A program made the translations under genes and the position numbers. A stretch of DNA of 53,729 nucleotides from Fidelibacterota bacterium (GTDB taxonomy: Bacteria; Fidelibacterota; Marinisomatia; Marinisomatales; UBA1611), in contig PBFM01000009.1 in the NCBI GenBank assembly GCA_002718655.1, forward strand, positions 9,886 through 63,614, given 5' to 3'. The notes below the pieces were generated by a model. It worked only from the letters and a program-made list of their open reading frames with translations. It made no database searches and was not told the origin of the DNA. Position 1 is the first letter of the stretch. Each line of letters opens with the position of its first letter. This document shows positions 12,901 through 18,050 of the stretch, one piece after another.

Positions 12901-15900
12901 GTAAAGGATTCACTTCCTATGGTAAGAACATTTCCGTTCCATCCATCTCCGTAGGAGTCATACATGTTAATGACAAGCTGATTATATTCAGGCTCATCTT
13001 CCGTTACACCATAGACACCCACATAGATCCGATTCATGTAGTCCGTATAACCATTAGCTGGTGGATAGGTCTCCGTATAAAAATCAGGTGTCTGAAAAAA
13101 TACACCCACCTGATCATCTGTTCCATTATCTGCAAGGTGAACACCTGCCTCAATCTCCTTATTTGGGAATGTGCCCCCTGGAGTATTCGTAACGTTCTCC
13201 AGGTCTGTCCAGCTTTGCCCCAGGTCATTTGATTTTCTGAGATAGATGTCAACATCTTGAGGAAGATATTGTGTTTCATCTGCGTTCCATTGAAAACCAG
13301 AGCCCTCAAACCCTGCGTACCACATTACCTGGCTGCCTTCTTCACCACTTAGAGTGATCTCTGGATAAAAGTAATGCATTGGGGCCGTACCATCAACAGC
13401 ACCAAGGAATGGGATGTCAGAGGCACCCCAATCAGCAAAATATGTCTCTGAGAGATCGTTTAGTAGAGTAAGCCTCCAGCTAGCGGAGTTACTCGGATTA
13501 GGGTTGTAAAAGTAATAGTGTCCTGCACTACCATATCTTGATTCTTGAAATCGTATGTCAGCTAGTCCATCACCATCGTTGTCCTCACATCCTCCATCCG
13601 TATCCTGACAAAGATAGGGAGAACCAGGAACAACAATATGAAGTCCGCCCTGCTCATCTGTTCTAACGTCCAAGTCATACCAGAGAAAAAGTCCAGGGGT
13701 GAGACGGTGTGGTACACCATCTGGTACCTCATCAACTGATCCGCCAGCAGCCCAGGAAAGAGCATTGGCCATTAAAAGACTAAAATCGGTAGTTACAATG
13801 TCCCATCCACCTTCAAAAACACTATTAGATGGTGGAAACATTCCAAGATCAACTCTCCTGACTCCATTGATCTCTCTGGTTGCTACCAATGGGTTTCCAT
13901 CATCCCACTCTGCAATGAGCACTGCATCCTCATCGGTATTAACTACTCCAGTTGATCTTATGCAATCACCACAATCATTTAAATATTCTATACCCTGCAT
14001 GATCGGATGCGTGTCTTGATACACGGTGCCAAGATTCATTGCACTAAAAACATTCTCACCCGGTATTATGGCATGATAGTCATCAGTCGCCCATCTTCCA
14101 CCGAGTGGAGTATATTGCCCCATGTTGAATTGTGTACTAACCACAGCTCCGCCCTGGTCAACATAGTCAGCCATGACATTACCCATCGCTTCGGAATCAA
14201 GATAATTATAGTAGGAATAGATAAGTATCGCATCAAAGGCGGATATTTCTTCAAGAGTGACGGTTGCGTCCATTACACCCACACCTGTGACACTATTAAA
14301 TTGGTCAATGGATGCAATGTTATTTACTACATCATTCCCAAATTCATCGCTATCAGCGTATAACACTGCAACATCTAGCTGGCCATCATCATCTTCTGTC
14401 TGAGATACCCAAGATAGAGAATTCGCCATGAGAAGCGGGTAGTTCTCATTATCCGCTAACCAACCATTTGAATAAGAGTCTGAGGATGGCGGAAAAACTC
14501 CGAGTCCTACAACTCGTGCACCTTCAATCTCTCTAGCGGCTGCAAGTGGGCTTCCGTCATCCCATGTTGCTATGAGGTATGATTCGGGATGAAGACCTTC
14601 AGATCCAAAATTTGGTCTCCAACAAGCACCACAGCCATCATACAGGTTCACTCCATCCATTACTGGATGTTCTGTCGTCACTAAATCACCGAACACCACG
14701 TCTCCTGATGTCCAGCTGTCTCCATTCATGACCCTATAATTTTCGTAATCACCATAAAGCAGGTCATGACCAGCTACTTCAAACATGGCCTGCACAACTC
14801 CTCCTCCAGCTTCAACATAGGCAGCTAGTTCATTGCCAAGTGCATTAGCGTCTGCAAAACCGTAATCATTCCATACCATGACAGCGTCAAATGCTGATAT
14901 TTCATCATAACTCGGTGTAAAGTACCTCACGTCAATGGCAGCAATACTGTTGAACTGACCAGTAGAGTATAATTTTTGTGCTACATCTGCGCCCCAGCTG
15001 CTATCATCTGCAAAGAGTAATGCGACGTCAACCGAACGATCGTTTACATGCTCTCCCCCTACCAAGGTTGCAACGATACCTGATCGACCATCTGACATTG
15101 AACGATCCGCATCAATGATTGGCTCATCAAGTTCGGTGTATGACAAGATTGAAGAGGCTGCCCTTTGATTCATCTGGACGATGACGTTTTTTATTTTCAA
15201 ATCTTTAGAGTATACCGTCCTTGCAGCGACAGTATTGACCAATGAAGACCTGCTCTCTGTCGGCACATTTGGATTAGAATCGCTAGATATTTTTCCAGTG
15301 GAATAAGCTGCTCTCGCATTTATGCTTGAAACCGCGTCCTCTACGGTCATTGGCACAAGATCAAATCCGCTTGTGTTCGATCTTTCAGTTCTACTACTAT
15401 CATCAAGGAAATATATTACGTCATCATAGTTCAACTGCTCTGGGTAAAGATCGGGATTATCCGTAAAAACATTAAAAAGAGAATCAGTGAGAGCTATCAT
15501 CTTTGCATCGCTGATGTATTGGTAGCCGGTATTTGCAAATCCATCATAGCTTGTCCAAGAGTCACCAAAATCCTCTGTCGTCCTAAACCAAAGAGTGTGA
15601 AGCCTTGGTTCACCAAACTCAAAGGCATTATGGTAGCCAGTGTTGACCATGTATCCCATGCCGTAATTATTGATGTGAAAATCTGGATCAGAGGCATAAC
15701 CAGGAACCCAAATTGGCTCACCATATTCATTTAGTTCATCATCACTGAATGGTACCACTGGATCATCAAGTAGAAAGTAGCCATTTGCATGGAAAGTACT
15801 TTTTATCCAATAATGGTTATTATCTGACCAGCCTCCATACAAGGCAGCCATTCTTGGGCTATTGCCATCATTATAGATCTGCACGTTCCCTGTCCAAAGA

Positions 15901-16565
15901 TCAGGCGGGTCACATGGGGTTGTGTTGCAACCGGTGTTCATATGAAATGGATTCACCCAAGAAGAGAATTCACCAAGATCTTCTGCATCATAGGTATAGA
16001 GAGGGTATCCACCAAATGCACCTCCACCCTGTTCTGGATTGGTGTACTCATTCCAGATCGCAGTAGGTTTTCCGTTGGATGTAAATCCCGCACTAGGATA
16101 TCTCCCTGATGGCAGACCCGATGCAGTGGGAAGGTCAGGCTCTTCTTGCCCAGTTGGATATCGAGTATTCAATTGTTGTTCAACAAACCACTCCTCTCCA
16201 TCCTCTGATTGAGCCGAACCTATATATCCAGAAGAAGCACTCAAACCTTGAAACTGACGAAAAACCGCCACATGGCCACCTTCTTCAACATCATATGCGA
16301 GAGGGTTAGTTACACCGATGTATGCACCATAACCATTTAAGGATGAATCAATAAGACTGGCAGACCATGACCTGTTTCTTCCTATGTAGTTTGTAGCTCG
16401 CCCAAAACGATGATCTGGACCAAAATTATTTAAGATGGTAGGCTCTTCAGGAAGTGGTACAACTCGATTGTCTTGAGCCTGGATTGGCCTATCTGTTTTT
16501 ATTGTGCGTGCTTGCAATGGCATCACCACCATTAGCGCTAGAAATAATACGAATATGTTATTCAT
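921..16565 (-). CDS. Giant multidomain exoprotein with T9SS-type sorting domain
   Basis: A 5,214-residue secreted protein, probably a surface adhesin or glycan-binding matrix protein (inference). The ATG at 16565 is preferred over an in-frame TTG at 16577 because GGAGA sits 6 nt upstream and a clean signal peptide (residues 1-19) follows. Order, by eye: sialidase/BNR-like beta-propeller part 1 (about 45-340, Asp box TEDFGDSW); linker; two tandem glutamine-amidotransferase-like domains (about 507-723 and 725-940); propeller part 2 (about 945-1190, Asp box SNDLGQSW); three super-repeats (starting about 1195, 2392 and 3013); a C-type lectin domain (about 3597-3722); two cadherin-like domains with VNDSP linkers (about 3770-3970); eleven FN3-like domains (about 3970-5110); FlgD-like type IX sorting domain (about 5117-5214). 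No peptidase or sialidase catalytic site is evident. Export would need a type IX secretion system that is not in this window. Confidence 0.93.
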   Translation of the reverse strand: MNNIFVLFLALMVVMPLQARTIKTDRPIQAQDNRVVPLPEEPTILNNFGPDHRFGRATNYIGRNRSWSASLIDSSLNGYGAYIGVTNPLAYDVEEGGHVAVFRQFQGLSASSGYIGSAQSEDGEEWFVEQQLNTRYPTGQEEPDLPTASGLPSGRYPSAGFTSNGKPTAIWNEYTNPEQGGGAFGGYPLYTYDAEDLGEFSSWVNPFHMNTGCNTTPCDPPDLWTGNVQIYNDGNSPRMAALYGGWSDNNHYWIKSTFHANGYFLLDDPVVPFSDDELNEYGEPIWVPGYASDPDFHINNYGMGYMVNTGYHNAFEFGEPRLHTLWFRTTEDFGDSWTSYDGFANTGYQYISDAKMIALTDSLFNVFTDNPDLYPEQLNYDDVIYFLDDSSRTERSNTSGFDLVPMTVEDAVSSINARAAYSTGKISSDSNPNVPTESRSSLVNTVAARTVYSKDLKIKNVIVQMNQRAASSILSYTELDEPIIDADRSMSDGRSGIVATLVGGEHVNDRSVDVALLFADDSSWGADVAQKLYSTGQFNSIAAIDVRYFTPSYDEISAFDAVMVWNDYGFADANALGNELAAYVEAGGGVVQAMFEVAGHDLLYGDYENYRVMNGDSWTSGDVVFGDLVTTEHPVMDGVNLYDGCGACWRPNFGSEGLHPESYLIATWDDGSPLAAAREIEGARVVGLGVFPPSSDSYSNGWLADNENYPLLMANSLSWVSQTEDDDGQLDVAVLYADSDEFGNDVVNNIASIDQFNSVTGVGVMDATVTLEEISAFDAILIYSYYNYLDSEAMGNVMADYVDQGGAVVSTQFNMGQYTPLGGRWATDDYHAIIPGENVFSAMNLGTVYQDTHPIMQGIEYLNDCGDCIRSTGVVNTDEDAVLIAEWDDGNPLVATREINGVRRVDLGMFPPSNSVFEGGWDIVTTDFSLLMANALSWAAGGSVDEVPDGVPHRLTPGLFLWYDLDVRTDEQGGLHIVVPGSPYLCQDTDGGCEDNDGDGLADIRFQESRYGSAGHYYFYNPNPSNSASWRLTLLNDLSETYFADWGASDIPFLGAVDGTAPMHYFYPEITLSGEEGSQVMWYAGFEGSGFQWNADETQYLPQDVDIYLRKSNDLGQSWTDLENVTNTPGGTFPNKEIEAGVHLADNGTDDQVGVFFQTPDFYTETYPPANGYTDYMNRIYVGVYGVTEDEPEYNQLVINMYDSYGDGWNGNVLTIGSESFTLEDGDAGIADLQLEDGAYVVTCDGGSWQSEVSWNIVNEDGEVILEGGAPYEGLLELGESTTVFGCMDAGAVNFDPDATFDDGSCYYMGDSCHVALDFQEEGGSIDGSSSVEGTLEYSYDSDWYWFYVSTETEEINISLEGSSFDTKLDLYTDCETFIDTNDDYHGLQSQIDLYGAGGGSVYTVRVYGFGSAFGDYVLNINDNSLDGFSQIDLIASSGLETAYLSWFPHQPDGSRLRAPGFSGTVDELIQWRIDNKKQGVDPITGARGLTRARLYERLENNGYQSSRDAEVIITLFDSYGDGHYGGESDGDAYVLNSNGDTLHVLEGPWEGNQNSYGPFYLADGQYSVEWDPTASYLSEQSMEVTDANDSTIVYGSGVAPSACFALGDHYCGSPDLTITDVRYDSWTGRVTVDISNIGEADAGYFYTMAYLEEPDTNETYPPGFFQYAWEGNGLAAGESMTLYLSDYLTLPLFTGGYNDETYIVWAMVDGYGNYVVENNESNNVGETTIVNTSPLANSSWEINRLDEDGGSYVLDVIGVDDWLPDSLIHYQDQGLDGGVEVCYMVNQFDGGVETAESNLACTTPIGSDFDVPAPSNLEISNSGFNVSLTWDTPEPYDFSSTIQVSSPSVRQGGETVEDAVTITEFPTTLTGTIVGYDNDYDCNDIGTSESGDVVYSITPENDMVVDLSLCYSSYDTKIFVFENEAGNFATTVYGEWACNDDYYYGEQQGDCTQWSSAIQGVSMAAGNTYYIVIDGWNGEEGDYVLDIEPFNPHIGYAIYDNSSGELINVGQANSQDNEWSTVQFIAENVDVSYAISALYILPGITDVIESDIVGPVTATLEISDNPVNLQAVELEDPENAVHLTWDPPYDLSNMELAYDNGIVSTAYYYPGAVAVRFRVSGQYSIHGLANAVWTGGWPDAELGVTPFTLSILDVDEETDLPGDTLYQEQVLVDADPESDTYGWAMTNELAESPMTVTGDVFVMYSDFGYDFENNSTGPDMDMMACDDNLDFPGNVYQYNGAPGTSQWEMGNSMTSGCGDWILHMFADFTVGRGASFSNSGTWINYSGESVLTDLTMPIQDIEAASTKENPVDLLNPPVSDPVWASNTVNRNLNHYNVYRNDEIIDETASDVTDYYDYDLSSGYYEYFVTANYDDHESIPSNTSSVSLEGPCNDLTIYMYDSYGDGWNGNTLTIGESTFTLNDSSSAVDYLCLSDGTYNVSCGGGDWQSEVSWQIFDVDGNLVLEGGAPFDGVLQIGEVVDVPGCTDPNAVNYDPDATFDDGSCYYVGDYCDVPYDFEEEGGSLDGSTSVESAIYMSYESDWYAFDLSGHAESLTISLLGSDFDTQLELWSADCDSLMGYNDDYDGVQSQLDLVDVHEGTYHVRVFGYGSSIGNYVLTINADQEGDGNWDLYANGGPGNVTLSWVPLNPSGFRSTSTSGSIGFHGPVDRHVQWMEQNKKPGVDQVTGSRGLTRARLQERLDNSSVEMRDTEVIITLYDSYGDGHWGGDSDGDVWIIGMYGDTLVTLEGEWTGYENAYGPFTFDDGVYQLEWDQTAPWLSEQSMVVTLASDSTVVLGSGDAPSACFSLGEGYECGAVSLPDLVVDEVWYDSFSGRATALVSNIGEADASGFYTLAYTEEPDTTNLYPPGYFQYAFWDGLAAGETAEIYLFDYLTLPLVLGGFDNNNYELYVYADAWGNYVSETNESNNVGLTYVDNTNPLENASWNIMRSDLGEFDNISVPDYWLPDSMIHYVDESVDAGNEYCYTVDQLEDGVEFDYWSDQACAIPSDGGDWDNDLVLIMYDSYGDGWNGNYLVIGSDSSHAYTLEDSSYGLVMFNLNDGTYPVWCDGGSYQGEVSWEIFDVSDGTLLLEGGAPYEGVLEIGDPTYVFGCTDPNALNYDPDANYDDGSCYYAGDDCANPFSFLEEGGTLDGSNSVEGTLEEPGDDVWYQFDLNSDAESVIISLEGSDYDTKLEVFTDCATLIAENDDYHGLQSQIDMFDVSAGMYIVRVFGFGDSYGTYLLNIDADLPVSDIPSNLTAVGGLGSINLSWDPGQPFSRMNAGSFDGGVDRHVDWMIENKKRDFDNVTGARGLSRARLEERLNKTGNTSRDEEVIITLYDSYGDGHYGGDSDGDVWIISMYGDTLVTLEGGWAGTEAAFGPFTFDDGVYQVEWDQTAPWLSEQTVEVTLASDPSVIFGSGAAPSACFAIGSDYSCDTVAGPDLVVDEISYDPWTGRASAIITNYGASDAGFFYTLAYLEMPDTTQEYPEGYFQWTYLEGLSSGETAEIYLENYLTLPEAVGGIDNQEYQLYVFADAWGNMVSESNEDNNISSLNIVNEDPLENSSWNIWRSSEGSDYEVIANMQVNSGGGYFDESSDFDFIGEHEGNRYFISNYYTYWQEADSMLNDHDNAHLVTITSEEENIFLANAFGSENAWIGLTDQDEEGVWVWVTGEEFDYSNWASGEPNNSGEEGQHYAVTNFNGAGYWDDESPGSAFRFIVEVSTDDVEWMPGDSITFTDAPLTPFTEYCYMVTQVNGETETSPSNEACAVPIGSPDMADLPDTSMFEDEDLMLFMPLIGGQNYTFYDDIGFSMFSDNESVHVGMQYDEEHEMEMLHLWTDENWNGEAEIFLQMGLNLDGEYYEDSTSFVLTVHPVNDSPQFISLSDTSVNEDNSISIELSAYDVDSDVIFFGISEETFDEPILITLEGSTLNITPDSDWNGDAFINVFAADEESYEVDYDAYTHAEFRLTVHPVNDSPSEFTLLSPTDSSEMTTLYPFLHWNNAMDPDVDDEVSYTVYLDTPEPGVVMIDVGMDTSFQVEDPLEDNTTYFWKVVASDMEGMSNGNEGGYHSFRVNLENDLPSDFSLLSPEHNSMVTDLSPTFLWEIPTDEDDNTLGMGGGILPSGFRGGFVPISNIVTTTTRNIVSYNVYVDTDESFDGVVPDTVTTNSYVPNRDLEEDQVFYWKVVAVDDDGGSSESEVFSFWTNSQNSSPDPFSLLTPQEGDVTGLRPTFTWTASSDSDLNDEVVYELSYGTDPLNLTHVDMGDDVSYTVTSDLDDNTVHVWQVVAMDQSGATYATDFQSFEVNTGTGGDPDEFSLNSPENGSVIYDENVLLFWDTATDDDGNPMSYLLYLGADLELIDTLAVNYFEAEGLTEGNYLWKVTAFSESGESITTDVWSFYVELNDAPTEFELLTPNDEAELTTLTPYFDWTASSDEDEGDTIRYTIYLDTPDPGVEAIHVDTSTFYQLTYGLDDNTTYYWKVVASDLAGATAENAGGYHSFSINLENDLPGDFSLLSPDSGAMVTDLATTLHWEIPIDPDDRRRSIVSYHVYLDTADLDDVDPVTVSTNSYDVPGLVEDEMYYWKVVAEDDDGGTSESGTWTFWTNSVNDIPGEFTLITPGQDENTGLLPTFSWNPSSDSDMNDEVSYTLSYGSDPLEMVEIGVGSDLAHTPSADLMDDTEYVWQVTATDQSGATHITDLRSFSVNSSNDDPEGLVLLNPADGSVITELPLVVVWTPVTDPDGDEIWYDVYLSYGRDIIGTTMNNYFVIEELEEDSEVEIFVSAYDGNGGYVETSSHVVNVDLENTAPESFELVSPSSGEVLTSTTVTFDWEVAVDPDPFDVVTYHVHVESESQSWDFELTPETSDDTQITPEISFPDNGVYHWSVTADDMRGGVTENIGGPRMFVINLANDPPSISTLIAPIDGSIQSDLTPSFHWSSSLDPDPFDEVSYEMSWWALAEDPDIITIPVDTNGLTPAWPLYDNRAYGWTISSFDDNGEESLSDTAYFFTDQEPEPPMTFSTVSPINDVEGIGTEVEFIWNHASDPDPVEVIHYQLVYATDWTDSSTYVFSGMLEDTSLTVVLNDNSQYYWGVIAHDSDGFMVGSNNETPNSLVVGTLSIDGVNVPEVFALHQNYPNPFNPTTQIRYDLPEDAMVQVRVYDLIGRSIRTLVMEKQSAGYKSITWDATSDLGEPVSAGMYIYTIQAGSYRANKKMLLVK
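2158..4648 (-). repeat. Eight FN3-like repeats forming two four-domain blocks
   Basis: Inside the giant gene. Each repeat opens with a motif like EFTLLSP and has xPxFxW followed by SYxxYLDT and YYWKVxA. Repeats 1-4 (3361-4648) match 5-8 (2158-3360) in order. Repeats 1 and 5 share TTLxP and YLDTPxPGV; 2 and 6 share MVTDL and HWEIP/LWEIP; 3 and 7 share the SDSDxNDEVxY segment; 4 and 8 share GSVI. Three further, less regular copies follow to about 1216. The pattern implies duplication of a four-domain block. Confidence 0.75.
5257..7526 (-). repeat. Super-repeat unit 3 of the giant gene, with lectin insertion
   Basis: Order: MYDSYGDGWNG domain; GCTDPNALNYDPDA linker; PPC-like domain; start of an FN3 domain; conserved RGLSRARLEERL helix; DSYGDGHYGG domain; CARDB-like domain; end of the FN3 domain (EYCYMVTQ). 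Unlike units 1 and 2 it carries a C-type lectin domain between the SWNIWRS and EYCYMVTQ strands. It is closest to unit 2 in DNA sequence, at a 1,860-bp offset. Confidence 0.8.
5400..5775 (-). other. C-type lectin-like domain coding segment
   Basis: About 125 residues within the giant protein. Landmarks of the fold are present in order: an N-terminal strand with YFISNYYTYW, the HLVTITSEEEN helix, NAWIGLTD, WVTGEEFDYSNWASGEPN and a final YWDDE followed by FIVEV. EPN at the first calcium site is the form usually linked to mannose-type ligands, and the acidic pair in YWDDE could complete the site. Sugar binding is inferred only from these residues. Confidence 0.85.
7548..9391 (-). repeat. Super-repeat unit 2 of the giant gene
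   Basis: Same order as unit 3 but without the lectin: MYDSYGDGWNG, GCTDPNAVNYDPDA, PPC-like domain, FN3 start, RGLTRARLQERL helix, DSYGDGHWGG, CARDB-like domain (PDLVVDEVWYDSFSGRA) and FN3 end (EYCYTVDQ). Positions 8341-8429 match 6481-6569 of unit 3 at 84 of 89 bases. Confidence 0.8.
11146..12983 (-). repeat. Super-repeat unit 1 of the giant gene
   Basis: MYDSYGDGWNG, GCMDAGAVNFDPDA, PPC-like domain, FN3 start (TAYLSWFP), RGLTRARLYERL helix, DSYGDGHYGG, CARDB-like domain (PDLTITDVRYDSWTGRV) and FN3 end (EVCYMVNQ). It is separated from unit 2 by about 1.75 kb that encodes other beta domains (FN3-like and a PPC-like segment). It is more diverged from units 2 and 3 than they are from each other. 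Confidence 0.8.
13745..15045 (-). repeat. Tandem glutamine-amidotransferase-like domains in the giant gene
   Basis: Two copies of about 215 residues. Each has a DVAxLxAD start, an EISAFDAxxxW/Y strand, a GGxVV turn, HPxMxG, a CGxC pair, LIAxWDDGxPLxAxREIxG, LGxFPPS and a final LLMANxLSW. The arrangement resembles ThuA or class I amidotransferase-like Rossmann domains that lack obvious catalytic residues. They sit between the two halves of the propeller. Confidence 0.7.
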
Positions 16566-16598
16566 GATCTTCTCCAAGATAAGATTGAACTACTATGT

Positions 16599-16619
16599 AA
16601 ATTTTCTAGTAGAAAATTT
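16599..16619. promoter_or_regulatory. 21-bp palindrome upstream of giant gene
   Basis: AAATTTTCTA and TAGAAAATTT are exact reverse complements around a single central base, 34 nt before the start codon. It could be a protein-binding site or a leader hairpin. No regulator is identified. Confidence 0.4.
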
Positions 16620-16650
16620 CCAATGCGGTAAACTGGTGCAGTGTATAACC

Positions 16651-16778
16651 ATTCCTCATATGCATTCTATCGAATGTAATCTACTAAAATATATCTGGTG
16701 ACGTATTGATGGACGTCACACATAAGATACTTTTTCCAAAGTTTGATGGCCAAGGTATCTTGACCTGGTATGAGGAAT
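16651..16778 (-). promoter_or_regulatory. Candidate multibranched 5' leader of giant gene
   Basis: This lies in the 388-bp gap between the giant gene and the next gene. A closing 10-bp inverted repeat (16651-16660 with 16769-16778) encloses three possible hairpins. They are 16663-16676 (CATTC/GAATG), 16698-16719 (GTGACGT/ACGTCAC, perfect 7 bp, 8-nt loop) and 16748-16765 (7 bp with ATAC loop). The last contains a U-G wobble that pairs only in RNA of the minus sense. AAGATAC (16755-16761) can instead pair with GTATCTT (16724-16730), so two exclusive folds exist. It matches no riboswitch I know. A possible promoter (TTGAGA at 16800-16805, 16-nt spacer, TAATTA at 16778-16783) would start RNA inside the closing stem, which argues against that stem or that promoter. 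Confidence 0.4.
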
Positions 16779-16889
16779 AATTACGATGGTGAAAACGTAT
16801 CTCAATACGAATTTATAATGAACAAAAAAGCATACCAAAGAATATTTTTATTTATATATGAAATAAAATATCATCTATTTTTCAATCTC

Positions 16890-16927
16890 AAAAAAAAAAA
16901 AGCCCCATCTGATGTTCAAATGGGGCT
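16890..16927 (-). terminator. Intrinsic terminator of SH3 lipoprotein gene
   Basis: Read on the minus strand, AGCCCCAT and ATGGGGCT form an 8-bp GC-rich stem with an 11-nt loop, followed directly by 12 T. It starts 27 nt past the stop codon at 16954 and insulates the giant gene from the upstream operon. Confidence 0.95.
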
Positions 16928-16953
16928 AAAAACATATATGCTATAAAAATGAT

Positions 16954-18045
16954 CTATTGATCCTTGGGCCCATCTGGTTGACCGGATTCATGTAACTTTC
17001 TGGAGGCAAGGTTTAGCGGAGCCTTAACTAATTTGTCAACCGATATCATTGCAAACATGGAACCAGTTGTTGGGTGAATGGCTACCATGTCATGATATTC
17101 ATATTCATTAGCGATATCAACAAGCTTGAGCTCAGCATTGTTAACATGAGTAAATCCAAATTGTCCTTTGTAATTCAGCTTGAACCATTCATCCTCATCC
17201 TGAACATGCTCAAACTGCTCACCTCTACTAGCAATACCAACGATGGAACCATTGGGGCGACTTCGTATGTGGGCCTTTGATACATTGATGGATACGTCAT
17301 ACTTTGGCCTGAGCTGTTTTATGCCCTTGATCTTGACAGATTTGAAATTTGCCTTGAAGGTCCTAGCCTCTTCCCTTGGTACGGATATTTGATACTGTGT
17401 ATCATGCAATATCACAGGGAAGGTCTCATTCTCTGGATTATATCTGCCTATGTCTGTCGGTGTAAACTCAACAGAAGACGAAGACTCAGCCATTAGGCTC
17501 TCAATCATTTTGGTATTGCTGAGTTCTTTCTCCTTAGCAACCTGCGATCTTTGTGCGTTTTTTATTTCCATCTTTTGTGACGTCATTTGCACGATCTCTT
17601 TCATCAGTTTTACCTGCTCAGTTACACGCTGTTTGTACTCAGAGGCAGTCTCAAATTCATCGTGAGGGAGAAACATCGGAGGATTTGCATCCATTGCTAG
17701 CTCATAAACCGTCTTAACCCTAATTGAATTTGAATAGGAATCACCTTTGTTAGGTTCCAAAACCTCATTTGGCTTGACCTCAACAACATTATTGATCACT
17801 TCTTTTTCTTGGTTTTCAGAATAATTTTTCAAATCATCTGATGGTTTTACGGGCGCTTTTATTGTTAGTACATAGCCAGAACCGCTTTTCTGCTTTTTTT
17901 CCTTGTTTCCTTTTCCAGACGCCCCTGAATTGCTTGTCATTTGAGTTTCTAGATTAGGCTTTACGGAGCTACAACTAAAAAGAATCACCATGCTCAGTAA
18001 AGATATAGATAGTTTAATTGAAATTATTTTTTTCATCATTCTCAT
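16954..18045 (-). CDS. Lipoprotein with bacterial SH3-like domain
   Basis: 363 residues. The N-terminal hydrophobic stretch ends in LFSC, a lipobox. A Lys/Ser/Gly-rich linker (about 40-60) suggests a tether. A charged helix with the DEFETASEYKQRV motif spans about 125-185. An SH3-like fold is likely at about 250-308 (VSKAHIRSRPNGSIVG, DEWFKLNYKGQFGFTH), a type that often binds cell-wall peptides. The start follows the stop of the upstream gene by 5 nt. In-frame ATGs at 18039 and 18036 are alternatives, with GGATGAGA as a possible ribosome site. It is the last gene before a strong terminator. Confidence 0.8.
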   Translation of the reverse strand: MRMMKKIISIKLSISLLSMVILFSCSSVKPNLETQMTSNSGASGKGNKEKKQKSGSGYVLTIKAPVKPSDDLKNYSENQEKEVINNVVEVKPNEVLEPNKGDSYSNSIRVKTVYELAMDANPPMFLPHDEFETASEYKQRVTEQVKLMKEIVQMTSQKMEIKNAQRSQVAKEKELSNTKMIESLMAESSSSVEFTPTDIGRYNPENETFPVILHDTQYQISVPREEARTFKANFKSVKIKGIKQLRPKYDVSINVSKAHIRSRPNGSIVGIASRGEQFEHVQDEDEWFKLNYKGQFGFTHVNNAELKLVDIANEYEYHDMVAIHPTTGSMFAMISVDKLVKAPLNLASRKLHESGQPDGPKDQ

Positions 18046-18050
18046 CCGGT

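Noticed and set aside
5257-12983. CRISPR or transposon origin for the repeats
   Set aside because: Repeats are in frame, code for protein domains and have no spacers, terminal inverted repeats or transposase.
1091-16309. Many 60-118-codon frames in other frames of the giant gene
   Set aside because: They are shadows of a repetitive, stop-poor gene and show no ribosome sites or domains.
16566-16577. TTG at 16577 as start of the giant gene
   Set aside because: The TTG overlaps the ribosome-binding sequence GGAGA that serves the ATG at 16565, and the signal peptide starts cleanly at that ATG.
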